A stretch of 64,000 bases of DNA from Lycocorax pyrrhopterus obiensis (GCA_014706295.1 JACSVZ010000011.1:14081329-14145328); one strand, 5' to 3'. Shown: positions 25,901 through 39,884, numbered from the stretch's first letter. Translations and numbers: made by a program. Notes: generated by a model not told the origin, from the letters alone.

Positions 25901-28900
25901 TGCAGTGTTTCCTCTTGGCTGGGAGTACAGTCCCAACCAACTCGGAAGTGCAAGGTGGATGGACAGCTTTGTAGTATGGAACAGACATTTAGTAACAACA
26001 CAAAACCAGAGGCTTCTTTTCTGAATGACCAGTAGACTGTTTTCCAGGGTCACCATTCCAAACTTGAATGTGCAAAATGCCCACACAGCCTGCACAAGCA
26101 TAGGCTGGGAAGTTCCTTTGACAAAAGGTACTCCGAAGCCCAGTCCCACCTCAGCACAAGAGCTTCTTGCTGAACAAGCCCTGCAAAAATATTCTTTTAA
26201 AAAGGCAGAGGGATGAAGGGGAATGAATGCAATTGTGTCCAGGGAGGAAGGAAAGGCTTTTGAATCAAGAGCTCTGCAAAATGGTGACAAGGAACCAAAG
26301 ACAAGGCTGGGTAAGACAGTGGCTGTTTCAAGTACCTGATTCCACAGGACAAGAGGAAATGGCCTCAAGCTGCATCAGAGGAGGTTCAAGTTGGACATCA
26401 GGAAGAATTTCTTCACTGAAAAGGTGGTTAAGCATTGGAATGGGCTGCCCAGGGAAGTGGTGGAGTCACCATCCCTGGAAGTGCTCAAGAAACAACTGGA
26501 CATGGGACTTAGTGCTGTGGTTTAGTTAACAAGGTGGTGTTCAGTCAAAGGTTGGACTCAATCTTGGACATCTTTTCCAACCTTAAAGACTCTTTGATTG
26601 TCCTTTTCAGAGGAGAGGACCCCAAATGGCTGGCCAGCCTAGTGAGCTACTCGTGATGCATTGGGAGAAATCCCACTGGAAAGAGTAGGAGTGTAGCTGA
26701 CAGGAAAGATCACTGATATTTAGGATAGGCAGGGGCTACCTCAAAAGGATGGCTGCTTATGGACATCCATCAGTACTGGAGCGAAGGATTCTGAAGTATG
26801 AAAAGTACAATAAAAGTGCCTAAAAAGCATGGAACCACACAACAACCAGGGCTTTTACCATCCTCTGACATTAGAAATTGCCTGGTCTTTCACTATCAAA
26901 ACTATGGAATCCTCTTTGAAGTCAGGTAAGAGAAATTAGGCAAGAAAAATGTTGAGTAGCTGCTGGCAGCAAGAATACCTGTCTCAGCTTCCTCCTTGGT
27001 CCAGTATTTTCACAGAACTACGTAATTCTTATCTCAAATGCTCAATGTAAATCAGGCTGCCCCTAATTAGCACAAGCACTCTATGTGAAACAAGTCCAGC
27101 ACCAATTAGGACAGAAGGAACAAGTGTCAACTCCCACACTGTAACAAGGTGCAGATGTGTCAGTCCTGCAGAGCAATGCCCATACAACCTTGCCCTACTA
27201 TATTAGCAGACTGAAAAGGTGCCATACCATCGCTGTCACACAGCAGAGAATTTGATCTGTAAGAAAATGCTACCTCTTTGTGCTTACATCAGTTCACCAG
27301 CCAGGCACTGAAGGACACAAGACCGCAGAAGTGCGAAAGAATTTCAGTGCCAAACTTTCAGGGATGTGCTGAACTGACTAAGCAGCTCCAGAAGCAGAGT
27401 AGGTAAGCACATGAAGCTGACACAGCACAGGGAGCCCAGGCAGCTCAGTGCTGACAGAGGAATGCTGAACGACATTAGAGTCACTGTAAGCTGATACAGC
27501 CCATAACAAGCCATGGCAGTGGAAGGGCACAGAGTAACTTCAGTGCATTTCCTCCTTACTTTAAGCAGATGGATACAAGCCAAAAAGTTTCCCTAAAGCA
27601 GAGTAGTGTGTCTTCACTCACCAATTATGACTGCAGCAGGCACATAAATCCAGAAAGTCCACCTTGCAGCAGAGACAGGGAAGGTAAAGATGAGCTATGT
27701 TTTCCATTTCCATTTCCAGTGAGAAAGGGGCTGGATCTCCACTGGGCTGAATCCAAGGCAGCAATCAGACACTGTGGCCAAGCAAATGCTTGGCTGGTTG
27801 GGTATCTAAATGGCTGCTAGCCCAAAAGTCTAAAGAACACTGAGTACACAAACAAGCTACCCTGGAGCTTTGGTATCTCCTCACCTACAAGCAGCAGTTG
27901 CTGCTCTTTCTGAGATGTGCGGCCTTCTCAAAGGCAACACGGGTACCTAAAGCACAGACCTGAGGGCAAACCTCAGTCTTTACAGTTAAAGATGCCTTAG
28001 GTGAAAGAAACAAATCCAAAACACAGGAGCAGTAGCTGTGCAATAAGACAAGTGTCAAGTTGCAATTATTTTTCTTCTCAATGTGTAATGAAAATGTTTG
28101 ATATACCATACTCAGAGCAGACTGTCTGGTGACCTAAAAAGCATGTCCTCTGCATATCTTGCAAGAGAAACAAACTTTCCAGTCTCATGACAGCATGCAA
28201 ATACCCCCAGTTTTATAACAGAAAAATGGATTTACTCAAGAAGATAAAAATTCTCTATGTTTAACTAAACGAACATGGAATTCCGGTGTCCTCTCACTTG
28301 CTGAAGAGGAAACACGTTTCAAAGTCCTGAACCATACCTGCTCATATCTGAACTGCTGACAAATCTGCATTGAGGATAAGTCAGCTTCTCCACTATAGAA
28401 CTTATTTGCAGTTTACGTATCAGAAAACAAGTTGTTCCTTGCTGTAATGTGTCTAGCCTTTATCACAGACAGATCCAAGTAACAGGTTTGCTATTGCTTC
28501 TTCCTTGGCCTGCCTTAAAAGAGCAAAGACACCTTTCACTCCTCTAGATCAGAGGCAGCTTATGCATTAGACCTTTTAAAAAATAAATCAATAATGTCAA
28601 ATACAATTGCAGTCACAAAATAACCTTGCAAACTATGGAGTCAATTAACATTCCACCATTAGAGCCATCAGTGGAATAACCCACTACACAGCAGTAAATC
28701 ATAACATTTCTTGAAGACCCAAGTTGGAAGCACAAGTTCAAGATTTTTGAACTGCTTAAGTCTAACTCAAATTTTCAGAAGCAATTATCTTCTAGTCTTC
28801 ATAACTGTTTCCCAAAACATTCAGTAAGGATTACAGACTTACAGTGAGTTTTTCAACGATGGCTGCTTTGCCCTGGAACTGCTGTCCTTCCCACGTAAGG

Positions 28901-30957
28901 CATGATGCATCAATCTGGGGGAAAAAGAAAAAAGTCATCAACCTGCTTAAGTAACCCTTAAGCAATCCTTGTATGAGATTTTGTCTATTTAACATAAATC
29001 CTTAGAATCTGGTTATTTGAAAACTATCTCAATGGGAGATAGAAAGAAAGCAGCAAAATCAATTGCAAAAGTTTGGAACAATCAACTAAAAATTAAGTAG
29101 ACTACATTTCATTACCATAAGTCTACCAGCAAAAAGAGTTCCTGCCTTTGGATTAAAGTCAGCTTTCAGAAGAAAATCTAAAGGATAAAAAAAAAAAAAT
29201 CCTAGGGACACAAAGTCAAGCATGTGGAAAGAGAAAAATATATGAAGAAAACTGACAACATGGGTTGCACCACCAGGGTAGTGCTCCAACTCACCCAACT
29301 AAAGCAATTCAAAAGTGACTGGCCAGACTCCTACCTGGAATAGGTGACAAAAGTCTTGATCGACTTGGATTACACCACTAAAGATAAACTGAATCTTGGG
29401 GTAGAAGTAGTGATACAGGAATACAAACCAAATCCAAGAGCTCCCTGCTGCATTCCTGCATGCTATAAAATCTGTTTGCTTCCACAGGGTCTCTGAAGGG
29501 AAAAAGCTCATCATTACAAGCCCACTTCTGCAGACTCTCCCCAATTTACACAAATTGTGACCTTGGTGCATTTGAGCCACACAAAATAGGGTCCCATTCT
29601 CCACAGTTTAGGAACTCCACAAAACAACACACATCAGTGACCTGCAAAATAGTTCTCCCAACTACATTTGCACAGGACTCTTCATGGAATGATGGAAGGC
29701 AGGAAAGACCCTAAGGGTGAAAAAAAGCCAGGAGTTCATTGTGTGCAAGGCCCTATCTCCAGGAATTTAAATTAATTTGTACTTACCACCATTTTGAGGA
29801 CTTGATGTATTTTGGTAATAAAATGACAAACTGCCTAGAGCTGTGGTTAGAACACAAACTGCTTGGTTTTCTTCCTCTCTAGGCTCTGTACACAGCTTCT
29901 TGGGCAAAGTAAAGCAACAATCTGGCAGGTAGCAAGTACACAACAATCCCAAGAGCAAATGGTATCGGTGCTGCTGGATATTGCTGAGGTATAAGGAGGG
30001 GTGTCAGAGGGTGGTGAACCATTTCAATCCTCAAGAGCTTGCTGAAGCTTCACACAGCTCACCCAGCAGATGAAAAACCAGTCAGAAAAACAGGATATGC
30101 TGCTAGAAGACTTGTCAGCCTTGAACATCTTGCTGCAACTCCTCAGCCACCCAGCAGCATTCCTCACCATCAGCAATCAACTCCACACACAGAGCACTTT
30201 GCATGCTCTGGAGGAATCTTCCCCCAAAACTAAAAGCTGATGTTCCTTGGGTTTGTTAATTACAGTTTTTAATTCTGGTATCCAAGTCTACTTCACCCCA
30301 AACAAGAAGCAAAAATAAAAACCTAATGTTTGAGGAAATTTAAACTAAATTTACATTAATTTAACATGTTATTCTACATGTTTGAACTGGATTTAAAACT
30401 GTAAATCTATTTTAATGTTCAGAGGATTAATATAGCATGAGGTAAAAGAAACACCTGCAAGAACTGCTAAACACAGGGTAGGACTTAAATTACATCCCAC
30501 TTCAAGAGGGATTCAAGCAAATCCATGCCTGTAAATTAATGGCAAACTAAGACTAGAATGTTTGTTTTTACACAGCACGTCATCACAGGATTATCATCAA
30601 ATCCCTCCAATACAAACCACTGTCTACAACTAAACAGGGCTTTTGTGAGTCTGACTGCCTATAAGGCAAACAAAGCTCAAAATAGAAGTGAAACATAAAA
30701 GAAAAGCAATTAATAAAAGCGAGTGTGATCACACTGACTGATATCCCAGAGTCAGGATAAAGCCCACTATCCCACCCTGTGTAGTCTCACACATCAGAAC
30801 AGGGAATCCCAGACAGATAATGGGACAGAGCCTTAGCTCCCTTTCTGTGGATACTTACATATATTGCTCCTAATTGAGTCCTGTCTGCATCAAAAAGCTG
30901 GTAGTAATGTTGTACAAAGCTGGATCCAATCTGCTCCCAGATAGGCTTGTCTCCCAT
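16884..30957 (-). CDS. NUTF2: NUTF2, nuclear transport factor 2 (127 aa)
   Basis: NTF2 is a homodimer that binds RanGDP and FxFG nucleoporins and carries RanGDP into the nucleus. Four coding exons (30859-30957, 28843-28914, 24649-24747, 16884-16997) join in phase 0 to give exactly 127 residues, the family length. Conserved features are [14 protein letters not shown], Trp41 and Glu42 in CLTWEGQQF, and Asp92/Asp94 in ADEDP, all known to matter for nucleoporin or Ran binding. The start ATG lies one base inside the exon, just after its acceptor, so the 5' UTR is spliced. A second copy of the last exon lies at 21008-21118 between exons 3 and 4. The gene sits upstream of EDC4 on the same strand, as in other vertebrates. 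Confidence 0.96.
16998..21007 (-). other. Interval between the two NUTF2 last exons
   Basis: About 4 kb. Apart from a CR1 fragment near 20030-20215 and AT-rich stretches, no exon or RNA gene is recognised. It would be intron for isoform 4a and would contain the 3' UTR for isoform 4b. Confidence 0.6.
20030..20215 (-). mobile_element. CR1 LINE 3' fragment, minus strand
   Basis: The plus strand carries the inverted CR1 3' end, with ggacctttagagatcaccta and the following ccaatcctcctgtcctgggc block in typical order. The copy is old and divergent. Confidence 0.7.
21008..21118 (-). CDS. NUTF2: NUTF2 alternative last coding exon 4b (36 residues plus stop)
   Basis: A second copy of the final exon, with acceptor ATGCTCAG|GCAGAT in the right phase and a TAA stop. 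It begins [18 protein letters not shown] and ends [16 protein letters not shown]. It matches the 3'-most last exon at 25 of 36 residues and keeps both Ran-contact aspartates. Use would give a 126-residue isoform. An ATTAAA on the minus strand at 20757-20762 could serve as its poly(A) signal. No disabling change is seen. Whether it is spliced cannot be told from DNA alone. Confidence 0.85.
   Translation of the reverse strand, partial: ADDDQVLGFHQTFLLKNFQGAWVCTNEVFRLALHNV
21119..24648 (-). other. NUTF2 intron 3, 5' part
   Basis: About 3.5 kb of AT-rich intron with a (TTTA)n run near 21549-21567. I recognise no gene. Confidence 0.65.
24649..24747 (-). CDS. NUTF2: NUTF2 coding exon 3 (residues 58-90)
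   Basis: It encodes [20 protein letters not shown] and [13 protein letters not shown]. Acceptor TTGCAG|AGCCTC, donor AAG|GTAAAC. Either last exon can follow in frame. Confidence 0.95.
24748..28842 (-). other. NUTF2 intron 2
   Basis: About 4.1 kb. It holds one plus-strand CR1 copy near 26345-26610 and otherwise nothing recognised. Confidence 0.65.
26345..26610 (+). mobile_element. CR1 LINE 3' end, plus strand
   Basis: A clear CR1 end on the plus strand: ggttcaagttggacatcagg, then tgggctgcccagggaagtgg, then the ggttggactcaatcttggac tail region. It is the least degraded CR1 copy in the window. Confidence 0.9.
28843..28914 (-). CDS. NUTF2: NUTF2 coding exon 2 (residues 34-57)
   Basis: It encodes [20 protein letters not shown] and EKLT. 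Trp41 (FxFG contact) and Glu42 (Ran contact) are kept. Acceptor CCCAG|ATTGAT, donor CACT|GTAAGT. Confidence 0.95.
28915..30858 (-). other. NUTF2 intron 1 of the coding region
   Basis: About 1.9 kb of AT-rich intron; no coding exon, RNA gene or recognised repeat. Confidence 0.65.
30859..30957 (-). CDS. NUTF2: NUTF2 coding exon 1 (residues 1-33)
   Basis: It encodes [20 protein letters not shown] and [13 protein letters not shown]. The acceptor GATTCAG|AATGG lies one base before the ATG. Donor TATAT|GTAAGT. Confidence 0.95.
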
Positions 30958-30958
30958 T

Positions 30959-33900
30959 CTGAATCCTCACCCAGAGCCAGTGACTATAAAACAAACAACA
31001 AAATCATCAGAAAGATCACAGGAATAAGCGTAACACTTGGCTTGAGTATTAGCTCCAAGAAACATATCCTCTCAGCTGGCCTGAATTTTTCTTTGGGATA
31101 AGTAGGACAAAACTCACCTCTGTATCCTAGACTTGTAAATAAAAGTCTTGGATACTGAATGGTTTAATTTCTAATTATAGATTCGGTTTGCAGTGCTATT
31201 TCAGTGTGAGGTCACATCTCATGTACAAAAGCGGAGAATGAGAACAAAACCGAGTGTTATCACCTTATCTTCACGTATTTCAGAAGTTACACCATCTGAA
31301 CAAGCTGGCAAGTGCTCACTGTTTCAACTTGATCTCATTTACTGTAAACAACTGACCTGTTAATATGGATTGTCTGCAAGTGGCTTACACGAACTGATTC
31401 ATGTATTTAGCTCCTCAGGTATTTCACCATCCACAGGCCATTCTAAGAGTGTCCTGCCAATGGCACATAACAGGAATTAATTCACTAGCTCGTTGTTTAA
31501 CACAAGCTTACTGCCCATCCTCTTCTATCCTGTCACTGAGGCTGAAGTAGACTCAATGTTTATCTTGGAGCCTGTAATAACTTCAACATACAAACCATGA
31601 TTTTTCATAGTGGTGAGAATCTGCAGTTCCTAGGGAAGGTGCTGGAAGCTCAGAGGCATCCCACACTTCTGAACACAAGTCCTTCTATTCCAGAGGGATT
31701 AAACATAGAGCATGCACAGCAGTGTAGACGGGCCCAAACTCTCATGCACCGTCGGTACAGCTGATGGCTTTATCAAACATTACATTTTTCAATAAAGCAA
31801 ATTCATTTTTATTTATCCTGATCTCTCTCTGAAAGTCTGAAGAATTGTGCTAAAATTTAAAACACAAAAATGCTGCACTCAAACCCTACTACATGATATT
31901 TTAAGATCTAAGTTCACTTCAAGCAAACTATACTTGCTTAACATTAAGATCCGTCAGCCACTAGTCCCTTTACAATCCCTGTCCAGGAACCTTGGAGTTA
32001 CAGGTTTAAATTGCACTGCAAGCCTGGTAAGGTATGAAATTCTGTTTTAGGACACAGGACACAACAGTTATTTTGGCTTCCTTTAGCTGTCAATTACTTA
32101 CACACCTGTATAAGATTCGACAAATTCCTAAGAGAAGCAAAACACACATTCTCAAGATCTCCACATAAGCTACTCCCAGGCCCAGCTTTCTGTTCATAGT
32201 TGGACAAGAAAGCTCTTTTCATATTTTAGGCCATTGGCAGTCTGCGCTTTACTCATACAAATAGGAACCGAAATGGGTTCAGACTCTAGGTTGGAAGTTT
32301 TAAGGTCACACAAATTTGGCCAGACTTACAGAAGAGCAAATCTCTTTTATTAGATCAATGGCCTAACAGCAGGTAGCATCTGTGTTGTCAGGGTGGTAAA
32401 TTCAACTACCAAGAACAACTGCTATCACATTTTTAAACATCCTTATTTCACAATCAGACACCTAGGCAGTACAGTCAACATCAAACTCACCAAGGCTGCA
32501 CACTAACATAAAAATTCAAAGTCTTGTTGCCACACAGCTATTGTTTCAACTGCTCCAAAGAGATCTACAATCTGGTGTTAGTCACCATCATGAGCACTCC
32601 ACTGATACCTGAGTCTGGAGGAGTTTACCCAGTGTGGCCACTCCTCTGAGAAAGCATATCACAAATTAAAAAAACACCCAAGTACAACAGATTTAAAAAA
32701 ATACAAAAGCAATGCCACACTCACATCCCAAACAACTTAAACCTAGTTCTTTACCAGTGAAAAGGTGGTATTAATTGTACATCCATAATTGATCAACTGC
32801 AGGTTAGGCTGGTATGCAGCCAGAAATCAACTTCAGCCTGTATTAGGAGATTTTACTTTGAAGAAAAACCACCCTAAAACCATGGCACCAACTCCCTGGA
32901 AACTCTATTGAGTGGTGATGTCCACCCTGCTGAGAGGTACGGCTCATGTCACATTTGGAAAACCAGAAGTAGTAGGACTTAAGTTTGATGCCTGCAGTTT
33001 CCATTCCAGACCTGTGGGTACCTACAAGTGTGTAGTTTGGGATGGCTGCGGTGGAGCCAACAATCAGCACAGGTGAAAATCATGTTGATTCACTTTTTAT
33101 GGATCATCATAGCTCCAACTTCAACACATGAAGTCACATCACTGTCAGATATTCCTCAACATTCAAGGGCAAATCTAGTTGACACTATTGATGCTCAGCA
33201 CACATCTAACACTGAACTGAAGTCGAAGACAACAAAATAACCACCAGCTTATTCTCCTGAAGCTAAAGCAAGTTAGCTATTGCCATATTAAACTTCCCCA
33301 CACACAAGATGTGCATTCACCCGTAACAGCTCATTGTACCATCATACAAACCCAAGATCAAGCTGTATGCCAGCACTGCACCTCATTTAGTCCCTCAAGG
33401 CACAACAGCCTCACTCAAGCACCAGATGCCTTCTGTTCAATCCTGTGAGAAAGGCTTAGAGACTGCAAGGAATGAAGAAATTCTTATTTTACATATGGAA
33501 AGTAGAATTATGGTTTTTAGATCTAAAAATTAGTATGTTAGCTTGCTATCTCCTCCTAAAAAAAAAAAAGTACTTGTATTTTGATCAGTAAAATACTATT
33601 AAATAAGTAAAATAAATAAAAACCAGCACAAATTTGACCAGTTATAACATTGATTTTGTCAGAAATAAGAACAAGCTAAAAAAATGCAGCTGAAATTAAT
33701 GATTCTTGACTAATTTTTTGTGTTCGCTACAACCTTATTCTCTTTCCTGTGCCATTGATATATTGTTTTGCTGAACACTCACTCTTCCTGGAAAGGTTTA
33801 TTTTCCTTTTCTGATTTGTCACCTTTTTCTCCATGCTGTCTTGTGTTTTCTGCCTGTCATTACAGACATAAGAAGCTTAGATGTACCTAAAGAAAGAACA

Positions 33901-36900
33901 AGATGGGAATGATCTGTGTCATCAAGCCTAGTCCCTTTCAGTGAGACACAACCCATGTAAGATTGTATTGATACAAGTATCAGTACAGTATTTTAATGAG
34001 ATAAATATAATATGGAAGGCTTTTAAGATATACTGCAAACCTATGAGGATAGCATAGGTTCTGATGTTGTCAAACACTAGGGCAACACAGAGGTGCTTCA
34101 GACCCATCCAGCCAAATCCATCCATGCTTCACTCAAATCTGTCCGTGGTTACAGAAACATGGACTAATATAAAGCCAGCTAAAAGAAGTTTCAATAAGCT
34201 AGAAAGCTCCTAAGATGTGGCACACCTGTCCTTTTAAAGGCACCTGCTGAAAGTTACTACTGTGTAAGTGCATTACTGGATATTCCACCTTAATTCCCCA
34301 TGGAAAAAGAGATAATTTCCTTAAGCTAATTAATTTCCTTGCCTTTGTCACTTCAAACCAAACCTACCTCCTCACATCCACTTAAGAACATCACAGTCCA
34401 TTTGATGAACAGCTTCTTCACAAAAGCACAGCTGCAAAGCTGAGCTACCAGCACACAGTGTAATACTTAATTCACATTATTTACTCTATTTCTTGCAATC
34501 TGCTCGTACTAAAGAATTTATCCCCACCCCAAATACCACCCAGCAGTCAGTGCTGAAGCGGAAACCCAATACAGTGCACAAAAGCTGCAGCTCCCAGCAA
34601 CTCTGTCTTCAACAGGTATACGCTGACACTGCTGAACCAAAGTGCTTCTCCTCAGGGGCCTTTTGCAGTGACATCGAAATCAAATTTTCCAATACCTTTG
34701 CCAGGCTGCAAGCTCACACGCCAAGAGTAAATTCCACCCCTCTACACATCTCTCACCACAATCCCTACACATCTCATCCTACAAGGTACCAGGGCATTCC
34801 CGGTGTTTGCTTTGCATCCATCTGCTTTGGCACGTGGCAGACTGCACCAAGAGCAGGACAAGCTGCAAGACCCAGCGAGCAGTAGCACTGATGAGGAAGC
34901 TGCACCTATAAGACAGAGAAGATCTAGAAGAGAACAGAGCCTCCACATGGGCCCTGAGTAACTTTGAGTAAAACTAGGGTTACGTCGCCTCAGGCAAATT
35001 TTTTTATCCACAAAATCTAAAAATACAGAATCTTTTATATTGCTTGTCCCAGCTTTGGTGCCTCTGTCTACACACATCCCTCTTCCATCCCTGCCTTAGC
35101 TCCGGGTGTGAGAGATTAGCATGAGCACACCAACACTGCCCGTAACTCCTAAGGGGAACACAGTCCTTAAGAAACTCATTTCTGCCACCGATCTCGATGA
35201 AACCTCCTCCTACTGCTTCCTTCACAAGCTACAAAATGCATGATTCTCTGTCAGTTTGCTGCAGCACAAAGTCCATCTTTCTGCTCATGCAGCACCACCA
35301 GAGCTACTCAGAGGTGCGGCATGAGGAAAAGCCACTTTTTTACTTGGAAAAACAAGACTAATAAAGAGATTGCCTTCTCTGAAATACATAAGTGCCAGTG
35401 ACATCTGGAGCAGGTGGGCTACTGTCACAGCTCTGCAGTATGGAGAAAGAACAAAAAGTTGCTTCAGCCAGCAGTTATACTTTACCACATTATCAGACCT
35501 GGACACATGTAAGCTTGCTGCTGTCAATCAAAAAAAATAGTCATTCTGAATTGGAGCATGGTAGGCCTATAATTCTAAAAGAATACTACATTTTCATGAA
35601 AAAGTCAACAAAACCTAGCACGAGCAATAGTAAAATATAAATTGCTAAAGAAAACAGAGGTGGTCTGCCGGGGATCGCCACATTTAAAAAGCAAGATGCA
35701 TTCAAAGAATCAATGAACCATCATAGGCAAAGAAGGTCTGTAAAGTCCTTCTGGTCTGCAAAACACTAACAAAAAATCCACTGAATTTAAAGAGGAAAAA
35801 CCTCAAACCAATACATTCTAATGCGAGTGGAGAAAATTGCCTTCTACTATCCAGTTATGACTATATTTATTCCACAAGTAATCTCAGCATAAATAAACCA
35901 CGCTCCCAGCATAGTAAAGCCAGCCCAACACACCACTTCACCAAAATTAAACTCTCTTAGGATTGAATTCAAGCTTGTTTTCCGGAAGATTTGAGAATCA
36001 GTGCAACAAAATAGCACCAACACCACCCTTAAATCTCTGCTGCTAGTCCAGTGACACGTGAATCCACAGCAAACATGGTTTGGACCATCAGTTGCTGCAC
36101 TGTTCACTACTGATTAACAGGAGAAAATAAGGACAATGAAAGAGCTCTCAGCTTTTTCAGTTCCTCATACTCTTGCAATTTCAACCATGCAGGTATTTTA
36201 GATCACTCAGATTAGAGAGTCAGCAGTCTTTAGACTGGTAAGAAAAGTAAAGCAGCAAACAGTTTTAGACTATTTTTCCTTCAATTGCTTTTCTTTTGCC
36301 ACTAAAACTTGCAAAGACAGGCGTGTCTCCAGTGTGCACTTTCTAGGAACACAATGGAACCAGCATCACAGGACCGGTTAATCTTCTTTCAAACAGGTCA
36401 TCTATTCAACTCCACCAACAACCACTTGATAACAGATCATCCTCCTTTAGCAAAGGATACACTCCCAACGGAGAAACTATGCAAATTATCACAGAATAAT
36501 GCAGGTTTGCAAGGGACCTCCTCCAGCTCAAAGCAGGAGGACAAACCTGTTCCACCGCCTGACTGCCCTCATACAGAGGGCAGCTGTCCTGTGTCCTGCC
36601 CGAATCCCATCTGTTCCAATTATGCTCCTTGTGTCCTGCCCTGCCATGAGGTACTCTGAAAAAAGCTTGGCTCCATTCTCCTGATAATGGCCTGACACAG
36701 ACTGAGGCTGTGATTAAGCCCTGCTCAAGCCTCCCTAGACTAAAGCTCAGACCAGGCAGAATGCACAGTAACACAGGGATGAAGAAATACTGGAACTTAC
36801 TGAGGGACATCATGCCTCATCAGCCATTTATCTTCAACACACTGCATCTCTGTCTGGTAAATGCCAATTCAGTGGTCAATCTTTCTCTGTTTGAAAACCT

Positions 36901-39564
36901 ATAAAATTTCCAGTTGAGGAACAAATTTCTGCATTCAGAGACTGAAGGAAAGAAGTGTTTCTCTGACATATTTTCACAATCATCTCCACAGCAGCTGACT
37001 GATCCATAGAGGAGAACCCTCTGCGAACTACAGCTCAAGGCCAATCAGAAACCATTGACTTCAGAGACCTCCACCAAGCAATTGCCATGGACTACTCTGT
37101 GCAAGAAATTACATTATTCTAAATATGCTTTTAGAGCTAAAAGTAATTAAGTCTAGATATGTGAACAGTAAAAGGATGGAAAGGGAGAAAGGGGAAGATG
37201 ACCAGGTCCAGACTATCTCCTTCTGGGAAACACATTTACTCTCCCCTTCTTAGTCTTTTTATTCCTCTACTCCAACTTCATTAAAACAAATAAATGAGGG
37301 AATTATGCCAACCTGAAGTACATTTTTTTTGTTAGAAATGTCAGCAAGTGTAAGGCCACTAGTACACAAAGACCTGAGGAAGACTCTGGGAGAGCTTTCA
37401 CTGTGCCTGCAGCTTGATGCTCATCTCAACTGCAACCTGACAAGCCAAGAGAGCCACAAAGTCAGTCAGGATGATTTTCAAATATACAGATATGTATTAC
37501 ACATAACTGCAGAGGAGGACATAATGTTTTGTTGTTAAGCAAAAGCCACAATGCTACACATCTGCCTTTTTTTCCAGAGTATCCTTCATGCAAGCCAAAA
37601 ACCAAATTCAAGTTTGCTAGGCTGAAGCCACATTTTCTTTCCCCAAAATGAGTGCAAGACTGCTCCGTTTAAAAAAAAACAGGGGAGGCACTGGGGAACT
37701 GGAGGAGGAACTGCTACACCCTGTTTTCTTTACCTTAGAGACACAGTAACAAAACATTTAATGGCCACAGTTGCCACAATATCTACGAGTTTTAAAACAA
37801 CCTAAAGGAATTATGCTTGCAATGTTACCAGCTATTAGTATATATTGCAATTCCTAAACTTACCATACTCTACACTTTCACTAACTAAATGACCCTTTTA
37901 TTAACAGGAACAAAAGAAATCCCAGCAGAGAGAACTGCAGAAAGTTGTTACCATTTGCATTTTTCTAAAGACCTGAACAAACACAGATGTTAAGCAAATA
38001 TATTTCAAATCATCTAACAAATAACTTGCAACCTTTTATACAAATAATAATTAGGAGCCCAGTGGGAAAATAGTTAAAAAGTCCAAAGGTGAGCCAAAAT
38101 ACCACCTCACTTTAAATGAGATCAGGCATTTCACTATACACAGTAATTTTGCTACTACTAGGTGGAGGTCTGTGAAATGCCTTTTTTTGTTGCTGACAAA
38201 AGAAAACTTAAAGTCACTACACACAAATACAGAAATCACTGCTTGAACACAATTCCTCAAGAAGGCAAAAGAGTATTAACTTGAGAAGGCAGCTGATTAA
38301 GGAATCAGAATTAACTTTCAAGCAACATTTCTGCAACCAATTCCTACTCAAGCATTTACCTGGGCTTTTTTTCCCAGTTCGACTGCAATACAGTATGTCC
38401 AGCTCTAAGACATATTTGCACTGGAAGTTATGGACTTCGAATGATCTGAATTATTATTTCAGCCTGCCTCAGACAGGAAGTTCGATCTGAATTGGAAGAA
38501 CAGACTCTTGGGGATTTAAATGGCTTCAGAAAGCTATCTCACATTAACTGAATGCAACACACATTCCTTGCTACTGCACACCTTTGCAGGTTTTGATTGT
38601 TTTCAAAGCTGAAAAGTGACAACAGCTCGAGAAGGGAAGAAAAAAATTCTCTCTTGCAGATCATACTGGAAAATGGCAACACAAAATAAAAAACTACACG
38701 ACTGCAGCAGATCACTGAGCACATGCACTTTGCTAGTTTCACTCCAAGGAAGCATGAACCTTTCACGTTCAATATGACAAAGCGATTCAACCATGTCAGG
38801 TAACTTCAGTCCTCTCACAACCTTCTGGCAAGACAGAAAACAGCAAGAACATTAAAAACACTCGAAGGAGAAGCATAACCCAGTACACCTTCTGCCTGCA
38901 CAAACCATCTCCTCGCAGCTCCCGGTTCACCCCCTTTACTCTCCTCCCTGCGATACCGAGCCGTCATAAAGCAAGACAGAAGCACCGACGGGCACCACGC
39001 CGAGGAGAAGCCTCGGTGCCTCGGAGGGTCGCGGCGGCAGCGCCGGGGCCCGCCGGGGTGGCTGGCGGAGACAGCACGCCCGGGGAGCGCCGGGGGCTGC
39101 CGGCGGGGCGAGGCGAGGCACATCCCGCACCTCCCCATTATCCCCCGGCCCCGCCGGAGCGATCTGCCCCCGAGCCTGCGGGCTGAGCTCGCCCCGGCCG
39201 AGGCCCCTCGCCCCCCCGCCGGGGGAGCTGGGCCAGGGCCGCCCACCCCGCTCAGCTCACCCGCCCACCCATATGCGGGGCCCGCCAGTCCCGGGCACAG
39301 CCGGCGATGGCTCGGCTCCCTCCGCCGCCGCCCCTCCGGGACCGCGCTGCCGGCGTCTCAAAGACGGGGAAGGTCAGGGCGGCTCCGGCCGGCGGCTCCC
39401 GCCCAACCTGGCCCGCGGCAGCCGGCAGAACCCCGCGGCGGGGATGGGGCTGGGCCACGGGGCCGCGGGAGACGAGCGCGGGGTGTGGCGGCGCCGTGTG
39501 CCGGCCCGCGGGCGGTGCCGGTCCCAGTCCCGCTGCCACTCCCGGTCGCGCCCCCCGCACTCAC
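30959..39564 (-). other. NUTF2 5' intron (after the non-coding first exon)
   Basis: About 8.6 kb, AT-rich, with short poly(A) runs (for example 33555-33568) and one old CR1 piece near 36485. The limits depend on the inferred first exon. No protein-coding exon was recognised on either strand. Confidence 0.55.
36485..36790 (-). mobile_element. Old CR1 fragment, minus strand
   Basis: It starts with a degraded inverted CR1 tail (tcacagaataatgcaggttt) and runs into sequence resembling inverted CR1 ORF2. Strong divergence makes the borders and the assignment uncertain. Confidence 0.5.
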
Positions 39565-39870
39565 CCGCGGCTCCCACTATGGCGGCGGCAGCGGCCCCGT
39601 GCGCGGCGCGAGCCCCCTCAGCCTCCCTCGCCCGCGCTCCCGCCCCGCCCCGCTCCGCCCGGCCCCGCGGCATGCCGGGACAGCGAGTCCCGCCGGCCAC
39701 CGGCCGCGCACTGGGAGGGGCGAGTGGAACTACAACTCCCGACAAGTCCCGCGCCGCACCCCGCGGTGGCTCATTTGAATGAGGGAAGGGGCCCGCGCGC
39801 CTCTGGCCCCGCGGCGGCGCCCCGGAGCATTGTGGGATCGTGGGGGAGCGGAGCGGGGAGGGGCCCTGCG
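39000..39870. promoter_or_regulatory. CpG island, probable NUTF2 promoter
   Basis: A sharp GC- and CpG-rich block between AT-rich flanks, at the expected 5' end of NUTF2. It has GC boxes and no clear TATA box. A divergent plus-strand gene cannot be excluded, but none is recognised. Confidence 0.75.
39565..39700 (-). other. NUTF2: Candidate non-coding first exon of NUTF2
   Basis: On the minus strand a strong donor, GCCGCGG|GTGAGT, ends a GC-rich stretch that could be the 5' UTR exon spliced to 30958. A second possible donor, GGGCGG|GTGAGC, lies near 39257. The right-hand limit is a guess. Confidence 0.4.
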
Positions 39871-39884
39871 CTTGGGGAGTAACG